A DNA stretch of 5,322 nt, taken from the NCBI GenBank assembly GCA_018221065.1, contig JAAOXY010000077.1, positions 1-5,322 on the forward strand, in the 5' to 3' direction. The stretch is from Candidatus Aenigmatarchaeota archaeon. GTDB lineage: Archaea > Aenigmatarchaeota > Aenigmatarchaeia > Aenigmatarchaeales > Aenigmatarchaeaceae. The notes under the pieces are model-generated. The model had not been told where the DNA came from, did not search any database, and saw only the letters and a program-made list of their open reading frames with translations. Shown piece after piece: positions 1-4,917 of this stretch (its first letter is position 1; each line of letters begins with the position of its first letter). The translations under genes and the position numbers were made by a program.

Positions 1-1280
1 GCTGCCATTGCCATGTTATCTGAATGCAGTTTCATGTGTCCTTTGTTTATTCCTTCCATAGCCAGTGCTCGCAATGCTCCAAGATTTTGTATAGCACCAG
101 TAGCAGCTATTACTTCACCAAGTTCATAAGCTCCTCTTTCTAAATCAAGAATCTTGTAAGAAGTTTGAACTAATCGATCTATAGCTGATGCGCCTCCAAC
201 TGTACCAACAGCCATTGGTAACGATAATGAACCTAGAATATAATCTTCGTCAGCGTGCCATGTTGACAAAGGTTCGTATCTTCCATTTCTTGCTGCATAT
301 GAGTGAGCACCAGCTTCAAGTGCTCTAAAATCTTGTCCTGTTGCAATTGCAACTGCATCTACTCCATTCATTATTCCTTTATTGTGTGTTGATGCTCTCT
401 TAGAACTTGCCCAAGCAAATGCATCTGCATTGTTTATTCCTTCTATTACTGCTTCTATAGGAAAATCTTTTTTGACAAAATCTTCTGTCTTAACTTTTAC
501 ATCAGTTTGAACAACTCTTCTTTCAGCAAGGTTTGTAAGAATTCTTAAGAAAACTTTTGCGCCTGTTATATCTTCGATAAAAGGTGCTACTGCTTCACAC
601 ATCGTGTTAACTGCATTTGCACCCATAGCATAACCTGTATCAACGTGTAATTCTGTTACAACCATTGGTCCTATTTTAGAATCAAGATACTCTTGAGCTA
701 TTCTTCTTGCTCCTCCTCCATGCTTTACTAGAATAGGATCTTGTACATTAGCTATTTTTAAAATATCTTGTTCATTTGCTTTGATAATATCCATTGCCTT
801 GTAGGCTTCGCCTTCATCTTTAAAACGAGACATTTGGATCTGACCAATCATCTCACTAGAAATATATTTTGATATTATTCCTTCGCCTTCTCTTGCAAAT
901 CTTGATATGTTTCCTATTGTTGCAACAACAGAACTTTCTTCAATTGCCATAGGAATTAAATAATCCTTTCCATTTACTTTCATGTTAGGTGTGATAGAAT
1001 ATGGGAATTGTTTTGTGGTAATAGCGTTTTCACTTAATCTGCTTGTTACATGATCAAAATAATTTCCTTCTAATTCATTAAGTGATGCTTCATCGACTTT
1101 TCTTGCACAATCGCAATTATGACCTGTTAATTCATACAAGAATACAGTATCATCTTGTGTTAATGGGTCTTGATGCTGATTTTTTTGTGTAAAATCATAA
1201 ACTTTTGCTACTTTTTCCTCTCTTGTTAAATTGTGGAATCCTGACATTTTTGAAGTTCTTTGATCTGCATCTGCTGACAT
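1..1280 (-). CDS. mvaA: Class II hydroxymethylglutaryl-CoA reductase (C-terminus cut by window edge)
   Basis: Reduces HMG-CoA to mevalonate and CoA with two NAD(P)H, the committed step toward archaeal isoprenoid lipids; the protein is soluble. Translating the minus strand from the ATG at 1280 gives 426 open residues to the window edge. All four catalytic residues of the family are visible: Glu in IEESSVVA (113-120), Lys301 in THNKGIMNG, Asp317 in ATGQDFRALEAGAHSYA, and His415 in EGINKGHMKLH. The class II pattern, close to the Pseudomonas mevalonii enzyme, is clear in GANAVNTM (220-227), LRILTNLAERR (245-255) and VGTVGGAS (358-365). I estimate about 40 residues are missing. Start choice: a strong Shine-Dalgarno AGGAGG at 1293-1288 lies 7 nt before this ATG; Met12 (MSGFHNL) resembles the usual family N-terminus but has no such site. 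Oddities: the cofactor motif usually written DAMGAN reads YAMGAN (217-222), and compared from memory with P. mevalonii there are some 20-25 extra residues around HNCDC (54-58). Divergent from the 1369 gene. Confidence 0.96.
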   Translation of the reverse strand, partial: MSADADQRTSKMSGFHNLTREEKVAKVYDFTQKNQHQDPLTQDDTVFLYELTGHNCDCARKVDEASLNELEGNYFDHVTSRLSENAITTKQFPYSITPNMKVNGKDYLIPMAIEESSVVATIGNISRFAREGEGIISKYISSEMIGQIQMSRFKDEGEAYKAMDIIKANEQDILKIANVQDPILVKHGGGARRIAQEYLDSKIGPMVVTELHVDTGYAMGANAVNTMCEAVAPFIEDITGAKVFLRILTNLAERRVVQTDVKVKTEDFVKKDFPIEAVIEGINNADAFAWASSKRASTHNKGIMNGVDAVAIATGQDFRALEAGAHSYAARNGRYEPLSTWHADEDYILGSLSLPMAVGTVGGASAIDRLVQTSYKILDLERGAYELGEVIAATGAIQNLGALRALAMEGINKGHMKLHSDNMAMA

Positions 1281-1287
1281 TCTATCT

Positions 1288-1293
1288 CCTCCT
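1288..1293 (-). promoter_or_regulatory. Shine-Dalgarno site of HMG-CoA reductase
   Basis: On the minus strand AGGAGG is followed after 7 nt by the ATG at 1280. This decides the start in favour of the ATG at 1280 over the internal Met12. Confidence 0.8.
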
Positions 1294-1303
1294 AATTATG
1301 ATT

Positions 1304-1316
1304 TACAATAATTGTA
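1304..1316. promoter_or_regulatory. 13-bp perfect palindrome in the HMGR/DUF1624 divergent promoter
   Basis: TACAAT-A-ATTGTA has perfect 6-bp arms around one central base. It sits between the candidate TATA box (1326-1333) and the start codon of the reductase, at the predicted transcription start. A dimeric repressor bound here could block initiation. The region is AT-rich, so chance is possible. Confidence 0.35.
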
Positions 1317-1325
1317 CAGAAAAGG

Positions 1326-1333
1326 ATTTAAAG
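1326..1333 (-). promoter_or_regulatory. Putative TATA box for HMG-CoA reductase
   Basis: The minus strand reads CTTTAAAT here. With the usual archaeal spacing of about 25 nt, transcription would begin near 1304 and leave a leader of about 24 nt, enough for the Shine-Dalgarno site at 1293-1288. Inferred from sequence and spacing only. Confidence 0.45.
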
Positions 1334-1339
1334 GTAAAA

Positions 1340-1347
1340 TTTAACTA
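1340..1347 (+). promoter_or_regulatory. Putative TATA box for DUF1624 membrane protein
   Basis: TTTAACTA is centred about 25 nt before the ATG at 1369, which has no Shine-Dalgarno sequence. This fits a leaderless transcript, but the match to the archaeal TATA consensus is only fair. Confidence 0.35.
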
Positions 1348-1368
1348 CGACAAATAGTAACTAATGAT

Positions 1369-2076
1369 ATGAAAAGGTTCTGGGAGATAGATTCTCTAAG
1401 GGGGATAGCAATTGTAGCTATGGTCATATCTAATTTTGTTACTGATTTACTGTTCTTTGATTTGTATAAACCTGGATTATTGGCTGGATTTTGGAATCTG
1501 TTTGCCTATGCAACAGCAACTACATTCATATTACTTGTTGGAATATCTATGACTCTAAGTTATTCTAGAACTAAGAATGGTGCGTGGATGAAATATATTA
1601 AAAGAGGATTAATGATATTTTCATTGGGTGTGTTGATAACTTTGGTAACATACATGTTCATGGGACCTGGTTATATTTTATTTGGAGTATTGCACTTAAT
1701 CGGATTGTCTGTTATATTGTCTGTTCCTTTCTTGAAACTTAGAAACTTGAATCTTTGGATAGGTAGTGCTTTAATATTCTTAGGTATTTTAATGAAAACA
1801 TTTACTGTTGATTTTCCTTGGTTGTTATGGTTAGGATTCATACCAAAAGGTTTTGCAAGTGTTGATTACTTTCCTATACTTCCTTGGTTTGGAGTTGTAT
1901 TGATAGGAATATATCTTGGTAATATGTTTTATCCAAAAGGAAAAAGATTGTTTAAATTAAATGAAAGAAAAGATTCTATAATTAAATTACTTTCTTATCT
2001 TGGTAGAAATTCACTTTTAATTTATTTGATACACCAACCTATCTTAATAGGATTGTTATATTTATTTTGGATTTGA
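1369..2076 (+). CDS. DUF1624 / heparan-alpha-glucosaminide N-acetyltransferase-like membrane protein
   Basis: A 235-residue integral membrane protein that looks complete for the short prokaryotic DUF1624 (HGSNAT catalytic-domain-like) family, related to acyltransferase-3 proteins that move acyl groups across or at the membrane. Recognisable blocks in order are RFWEIDSLRG (3-12) leading into TM1, TFILLVGISMTLSYSR (52-67), GVLHLIGLS (106-114), DYFPILPWFGVVLIG (166-180) and LGRNSLLIYLIHQPI (211-225). About seven hydrophobic segments are visible, and positively charged loops such as RTKNGAWMKYIKRG (67-80) would face the cytoplasm. Substrate and donor are unknown. As I recall the family, the first helix usually carries a His just before F-x-x-D-L; here it reads NFVTDL (22-27), so Asn22 replaces it, while His109 and His222 are kept. 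No ribosome binding site is seen and the transcript may be leaderless. The 3' end overlaps the convergent cupin gene by 15 bp. Confidence 0.85.
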   Translation: MKRFWEIDSLRGIAIVAMVISNFVTDLLFFDLYKPGLLAGFWNLFAYATATTFILLVGISMTLSYSRTKNGAWMKYIKRGLMIFSLGVLITLVTYMFMGPGYILFGVLHLIGLSVILSVPFLKLRNLNLWIGSALIFLGILMKTFTVDFPWLLWLGFIPKGFASVDYFPILPWFGVVLIGIYLGNMFYPKGKRLFKLNERKDSIIKLLSYLGRNSLLIYLIHQPILIGLLYLFWI

Positions 2077-2646
2077 CATTATATAAACAGATTGTTTTTG
2101 ACTTTCTAATAAATATTTATGAACATTTGTTGCATCTTTATCTATGCCATTTACAGGAACTGGTATCTCGGTTAGAATCTTTTTGTCAGTTACTTTCTTC
2201 ATAATTATTTCGTTGGGAACATGAAAACCATGTGTCATTTCTTTAGGCATGGAAATAACATCTCCTTGTACTACACTTGTTCTAACAACTTGATCTGCAG
2301 AAACATATTCATCTTGCATATCTTCTAGAGCAGGACCTATGAATAGTTCGCCCTGTCCTTTCTCTACCCTGATCAATTCTATTCCTGAATTATAATGAAG
2401 CGATGTGTCTTTTTTTGACATTGCAATCAATGCATTGTAGTATCCTTTTTCGGAATCAGCAAGAATATAATTTCCTATTTTCATTTGTTTACGAGAGTAT
2501 TGCATTCTTTGAAGTTCTGGTATATTGTTCACATCATACACTCTTTGTATGTTGTCTCCTCTTTTTGATATTTTCAAGTCTTGCTTTGATTCTCTGTTAC
2601 ATCTTGTGAAGTTTGTAAATTGTGCACTCATTTTTACTTGTGTCAT
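2062..2646 (-). CDS. Cupin-fold protein of unknown substrate
   Basis: A 194-residue soluble protein whose middle fits the two cupin motifs. Motif 1 follows H-x-(H)-x3-E-x6-G as LHYNSGIELIRVEKG: His84, Asn86 where the second His usually sits, Glu90 and Gly97. Motif 2 follows G-x5-P-x-(G)-x2-H as GDVISMPKEMTHGFH: Gly128, Pro134 and His139, with Glu136 in place of the Gly. His84, Glu90 and His139 could still bind a metal, with Asn86 or His142 completing the site. The roughly 80 residues before motif 1 are charged and have no recognised domain. Cupins include isomerases, epimerases, dioxygenases and sugar-binding proteins, and I cannot choose among them. The ATG at 2646 is preferred because a TATA-like box is centred 26 nt upstream; Met6 is an alternative. 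Divergent from the 2723 gene and overlapping the DUF1624 gene at its 3' end. Confidence 0.7.
   Translation of the reverse strand: MTQVKMSAQFTNFTRCNRESKQDLKISKRGDNIQRVYDVNNIPELQRMQYSRKQMKIGNYILADSEKGYYNALIAMSKKDTSLHYNSGIELIRVEKGQGELFIGPALEDMQDEYVSADQVVRTSVVQGDVISMPKEMTHGFHVPNEIIMKKVTDKKILTEIPVPVNGIDKDATNVHKYLLESQKQSVYIMSNPK
2095..2099 (+). terminator. Short T tract after the DUF1624 gene
   Basis: A run of five T about 19 nt past the stop codon at 2074-2076, with no clear hairpin. Archaeal RNA polymerase can stop at such tracts. It lies inside the 3' end of the convergent cupin gene. Weak evidence. Confidence 0.2.
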
Positions 2647-2667
2647 AACACATGTTAAGAAAAAACG

Positions 2668-2675
2668 TATTTAAA
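2668..2675 (-). promoter_or_regulatory. TATA box for the cupin gene (leaderless)
   Basis: The minus strand reads TTTAAATA, close to the archaeal consensus, centred about 26 nt before the ATG at 2646. There is no Shine-Dalgarno sequence, so transcription should start at or next to the start codon. Confidence 0.6.
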
Positions 2676-2694
2676 CATGCCCTTTTAACTGCAC

Positions 2695-2703
2695 TTAAAT
2701 ATA
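2695..2703 (+). promoter_or_regulatory. TATA box for the 150-residue protein gene (leaderless)
   Basis: TTAAATATA is centred about 24 nt before the ATG at 2723. A second similar string, TTTAAATA at 2710-2717, is too close to that ATG to serve it. The spacing favours the ATG at 2723 over the TTG at 2705, which would lie upstream of the predicted transcription start. Confidence 0.6.
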
Positions 2704-2722
2704 TTTGAGTTTAAATACTGTT

Positions 2723-3175
2723 ATGGAAACAACTGATTTTGGATTTACAATGGAACCTGGTGACAAATTTGAAAATATGTTCAAACATATCTATGAGGCT
2801 GGTAAACTTAGACCACATGAAGATGACGAGAGTCATACGAAGGCTGAATACAAAAGTGCTATAACATATTATGTTGAAGAAAACATGGTGGGAAAAATAA
2901 CCAAAATATATGGGAAAGATCAACAATGTTTTGATGCACTTGGTATGATACATACAATAGCTAAAGAACAATTTCCTGATTCTGGTATACATACTGTTGC
3001 TGATGAAACGTTTGAAAAGATGTATGCAAATGTTACTGATATTCTCAATATGAGTTGTGATTCTAAAGATGCTAAACAGCATCAACAGAAATTTGATCTT
3101 ATGGACAGCAATTTTAATATTATAGTTAATGATGGAGCAGAAAAAATACTTGGACTTATTAAAAAGATAAAATAG
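2723..3175 (+). CDS. Uncharacterised 150-residue soluble protein
   Basis: I do not recognise this protein. It starts METTDFGFTMEPGDKF and is an acidic-to-neutral, probably mostly helical soluble protein with no signal peptide or membrane segment. Charged amphipathic stretches run through 14-28, 40-63 and 94-110, and it ends in a lysine-rich tail, LGLIKKIK (143-150). Histidines and acids cluster at PHEDDESH (31-38), and there are two cysteines (69 and 112); neither is a motif I can name. The reading frame also opens at a TTG at 2705, which would add six residues, but a TATA-like box 24 nt before the ATG and the lack of a ribosome binding site favour the ATG. It is divergent from the cupin gene with 76 bp between start codons, so the two may share regulation. 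Its stop lies six bases from the stop of the convergent lipoprotein. The open frame and promoter support a real gene. Confidence 0.7.
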   Translation: METTDFGFTMEPGDKFENMFKHIYEAGKLRPHEDDESHTKAEYKSAITYYVEENMVGKITKIYGKDQQCFDALGMIHTIAKEQFPDSGIHTVADETFEKMYANVTDILNMSCDSKDAKQHQQKFDLMDSNFNIIVNDGAEKILGLIKKIK

Positions 3176-3181
3176 AGTTGC

Positions 3182-3751
3182 TTAAAAAAAATCTGAACAA
3201 CTCATATCAATTATATTCTTTTGTGAATCTAATATTATTGGCTGATCTAACAATATTTTCTGATCTCCTTTTTTCAACATAATTGTATAATTCAAATATG
3301 GGGCTGTAATATAATTACATTCATATCCCTGTCCAGTTGACATACATTTGAATTTTATTTTTGTGTAATCTTCTCTTGTTTCAACATTGTTAATATTTGA
3401 CAACAATATCTGCCATATTTCATAGTCATTGAAATTATCTTCTGTGGTTGCATGTATTGTAAAACATAGATCTCCATTGAGACAACCTGTTTGACCTGTT
3501 TCATATGTAGTTGAACTCTTTGTATACAAATATTCTGCAAACCCTGAAGGACACCCTTCAAATGACATTAATTGTTTTTGTATTATTGGACATTTCTGAA
3601 ATTCACAACTTGGTGGAACTCTTACAACACTTGATCCGTCTGGACATAATCTTGCATCTTCTGGACAACCATCTTGTTGCGGTTGTTCTTTTACACATCC
3701 ACTGATGAAAACTATAGAAATCAATACTGTAAGTAAAACTAATTTTTTCAT
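3182..3751 (-). CDS. Cysteine-rich membrane-anchored lipoprotein, unknown function
   Basis: A 189-residue exported protein. Residues 1-18 form a lipoprotein signal (KK, a hydrophobic core, then the lipobox ISGC), so Cys19 should be lipidated and the rest held outside the membrane. The mature part has ten further cysteines (29, 36, 49, 54, 67, 90, 96, 136, 145, 185), an even number that suggests disulfide bonds. Residues 29-55 form a small module, CPEDARLCPDGS followed by SCEFQKCP, which I recall from many secreted proteins of small-genome bacteria and archaea but cannot give a function. It is followed by a Q-rich linker and a roughly 120-residue domain I do not recognise, ending in CSDFF. No ribosome binding site is seen; a TATA-like box lies 25 nt upstream. 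The parvulin gene lies 34 nt upstream on the same strand, so read-through is possible. A run of eight T falls in the final codons. Confidence 0.8.
   Translation of the reverse strand: MKKLVLLTVLISIVFISGCVKEQPQQDGCPEDARLCPDGSSVVRVPPSCEFQKCPIIQKQLMSFEGCPSGFAEYLYTKSSTTYETGQTGCLNGDLCFTIHATTEDNFNDYEIWQILLSNINNVETREDYTKIKFKCMSTGQGYECNYITAPYLNYTIMLKKGDQKILLDQPIILDSQKNIIDMSCSDFF
3184..3191 (-). terminator. T8 tract embedded in the end of the lipoprotein gene
   Basis: The minus strand has eight T in a row covering the last Phe codons and the first base of the stop codon. Archaeal RNA polymerase can terminate at oligo-T without a hairpin, but termination here would remove the stop codon, so release probably occurs just downstream if this tract acts at all. 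Confidence 0.25.
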
Positions 3752-3771
3752 AGTAATAATGATAAATCCAC

Positions 3772-3781
3772 ATACTTAAAT
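3772..3781 (-). promoter_or_regulatory. TATA box for the lipoprotein gene (leaderless), next to a 10-bp palindrome
   Basis: The minus strand reads TTTAAGTATG, centred 25-26 nt before the ATG at 3751, which lacks a Shine-Dalgarno site. Directly upstream is the perfect palindrome ATGATATCAT (3780-3789), which also contains the parvulin stop codon. The lipoprotein therefore probably has its own promoter in the 34-bp gap. Confidence 0.5.
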
Positions 3782-3785
3782 GATA

Positions 3786-4067
3786 TCATCTTTTGTCTAT
3801 CAATTTTATTATGTGCCATCCAAATTCTGTTTTTACTGGTTCTGACATCTCTTCTTTTTCCAAAGCAAATGCTGCTTTTTCGAATTCTCTTACCATCATG
3901 CCTCTACCAAACCATCCCAAATCTCCGCCTTTCTTTCCTGATGGGCATGTTGATTTTAATTCAGCCATCTTCTGGAAATTAGCACCGTTCTTTATCTCAT
4001 CTAATATATCTTTTGCTTCTTGCTCTGTTTTCACTAAAATATGCAATGCTCTTATGTTATTTACCAT
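3786..4067 (-). CDS. ppiC: Single-domain parvulin-type peptidyl-prolyl cis-trans isomerase
   Basis: A 93-residue stand-alone parvulin that speeds cis-trans isomerisation of peptide bonds before proline, helping protein folding. Family landmarks are RALHILVKTEQEA (6-18) with His9, STCPSGKKGGDLGWFGRG (39-56) with Cys41, MMVREFEKAAF (57-67) with Met58 and Phe62, and FGWHIIKLIDKR (82-93) with His85. Together these make up the usual active site. Length and motifs match Escherichia coli Par10 and the small parvulins of Cenarchaeum and Nitrosopumilus closely. There is no signal peptide, so it should be cytoplasmic, unlike the exported PrsA or SurA types. It lacks the basic phosphate-binding loop of Pin1, so phospho-specificity is not expected. 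The start is fixed by the Shine-Dalgarno sequence GAGGTGA at 4078-4072. It is divergent from the GIDE-domain gene, with overlapping TATA-like sequence. Confidence 0.95.
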   Translation of the reverse strand: MVNNIRALHILVKTEQEAKDILDEIKNGANFQKMAELKSTCPSGKKGGDLGWFGRGMMVREFEKAAFALEKEEMSEPVKTEFGWHIIKLIDKR

Positions 4068-4071
4068 AATA

Positions 4072-4078
4072 TCACCTC
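4072..4078 (-). promoter_or_regulatory. ppiC: Shine-Dalgarno site of parvulin gene
   Basis: GAGGTGA, a full match to the archaeal 16S rRNA tail, ends 4 nt before the ATG at 4067 and fixes the start. Confidence 0.75.
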
Positions 4079-4105
4079 ATTGGTATTGAATTAATAAGTG
4101 ATTGC

Positions 4106-4117
4106 AAATATATTAAA
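4106..4117. promoter_or_regulatory. Overlapping bidirectional TATA sequence between parvulin and GIDE/LemA operon
   Basis: On the minus strand TTTAATATAT (4117-4108) would start transcription near 4087 and leave a leader of about 20 nt carrying the parvulin Shine-Dalgarno site. On the plus strand AATATATTA is centred about 24 nt before the ATG at 4135, an in-frame alternative start of the GIDE-domain gene. A weaker plus-strand box, TTAATAA (4091-4097), would instead suit the ATG at 4120. Confidence 0.45.
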
Positions 4118-4119
4118 TT

Positions 4120-4899
4120 ATGATATTTACTGATATGTTGCAAACTGGAGTAATTTCCCTTATTATTGGATTAATAGTATTTGCTTTTGGTATAAATTTT
4201 TTCAAGAAGAAGCAGATGATAGAAAATATACCAACATCTAAAGTAAGATCATTGGCTATGGGATTAGCTGAGGTTCAGGGAACAGCTGTTGCATTAAAGG
4301 ATAAGATTCTGAAGAGTCCCTTTACTAATAAAAATTGTATTTATTACAAATATTCTGTAGAAGAATATCATCATAGTAAAAATGGTGGATATTGGGCAAC
4401 TGTAAAAAGTGGTGATAAAAGATCATTGTTCTGGCTAAAGGATAAAACTGGTATGGTACTTGTTAATCCTAAAGGTGCTGATATTGATATACCGAAAGAC
4501 TGGCGTTTTCATCCTACTCTTTTCAATTCATCACCTCAGAAAAAGGTTGAAAACAAGATAAAAAGTTTCTTCAAGAAAGAAAAAATAGCTTATACTAGTT
4601 TCTTTGGATTTAAAAGAAATCTAAGATTTACAGAATATTATATTGCTCCTAGAGATAAATTGTACATTCTAGGTACTGCTGGTGATAATCCTCATAAGAA
4701 AGAAGCTAGTGCTATGCATAGTGTAGAAGATATCATGATGCAACAAGGTAAAGATGAGAAATTCTTCTACATATCTGACAAACATGAGAAAACCCTATTG
4801 AAAAGTCTTGCATGGAAAGTATATGGTTCTTTATTGGGCGGTGGCTTTCTTGTTGTTGTCGGTTCATTCTTAACACTTATAAGTTTGGCAATTCTATAA
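4120..4899 (+). CDS. GIDE-domain membrane protein (MUL1/GIDE-like, no RING finger)
   Basis: A 259-residue membrane protein of the prokaryotic GIDE family, often labelled 'E3 ubiquitin ligase family protein' because its domain is shared with eukaryotic MUL1. TM1 spans about 9-27, a soluble domain runs from 32 to 228, and TM2 spans about 238-258. Family blocks are IENIPTSKVRSLAMGLAEVQ (34-53), then GTAVAL (54-59), LKSPFTNKNCIYYKYSVEEY (64-83), KTGMVLVNPKGADI (109-122) and FTEYYIAPRDKLYILGTA (170-187). No C-terminal RING is present and the protein ends at TM2, so ligase activity is not supported; a scaffold or binding role at the membrane is more likely. The ATG at 4120 gives the longest protein; the ATG at 4135 (Met6) fits the TATA spacing at least as well. 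LemA follows after 18 nt in an apparent operon, a pairing I recall from other prokaryotes. Confidence 0.82.
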   Translation: MIFTDMLQTGVISLIIGLIVFAFGINFFKKKQMIENIPTSKVRSLAMGLAEVQGTAVALKDKILKSPFTNKNCIYYKYSVEEYHHSKNGGYWATVKSGDKRSLFWLKDKTGMVLVNPKGADIDIPKDWRFHPTLFNSSPQKKVENKIKSFFKKEKIAYTSFFGFKRNLRFTEYYIAPRDKLYILGTAGDNPHKKEASAMHSVEDIMMQQGKDEKFFYISDKHEKTLLKSLAWKVYGSLLGGGFLVVVGSFLTLISLAIL

Positions 4900-4905
4900 T
4901 TTTTT
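4900..4905 (+). terminator. T6 tract between GIDE-domain and lemA genes
   Basis: Six T follow directly after the GIDE-domain stop codon. In archaea such a tract could cause partial termination and lower lemA expression relative to the first gene. No hairpin is seen, and the short gap with a good ribosome binding site argues for co-transcription. Confidence 0.2.
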
Positions 4906-4917
4906 AGAGGTTTTAAG

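Noticed and set aside
2403..2609. 68-codon plus-strand open frame opposite the cupin gene
   Set aside because: Its translation is a Phe/Leu/Cys-rich string typical of the antisense of a coding region, and the opposite strand has cupin motifs and a promoter.
2646..2657. Inverted repeat TAACA-CA-TGTTA at the cupin start codon
   Set aside because: Arms of only 5 bp in an AT-rich region are likely by chance; kept out of the feature list.
2705..2722. TTG at 2705 as start of the 150-residue protein
   Set aside because: It lies only 2-10 nt from the TATA-like box and upstream of the predicted transcription start; the ATG at 2723 fits a leaderless transcript and no ribosome binding site precedes the TTG.
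2711..3085. 124-codon minus-strand open frame opposite the 150-residue protein gene
   Set aside because: Rich in Phe, Ile, Ser and Cys with no motif, no promoter-like box at the right spacing, and overlapping the start of the plus-strand gene. The plus-strand product has balanced composition and a TATA-like box at the expected distance.
3355..3705. Two short frames (minus 3355-3561, plus 3511-3705) within the lipoprotein gene
   Set aside because: Both are shadows of the lipoprotein frame, which has a clear signal peptide, lipobox and cysteine module.
3793..4089. 98-codon plus-strand frame opposite the parvulin gene
   Set aside because: The minus strand encodes an unmistakable parvulin with its own Shine-Dalgarno site; the plus frame has no motif.
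4120..4899. Ubiquitin ligase activity for the GIDE-domain protein
   Set aside because: No RING finger or cysteine/histidine zinc pattern is present and the protein ends in a membrane helix, so the common database label should not be read as function.
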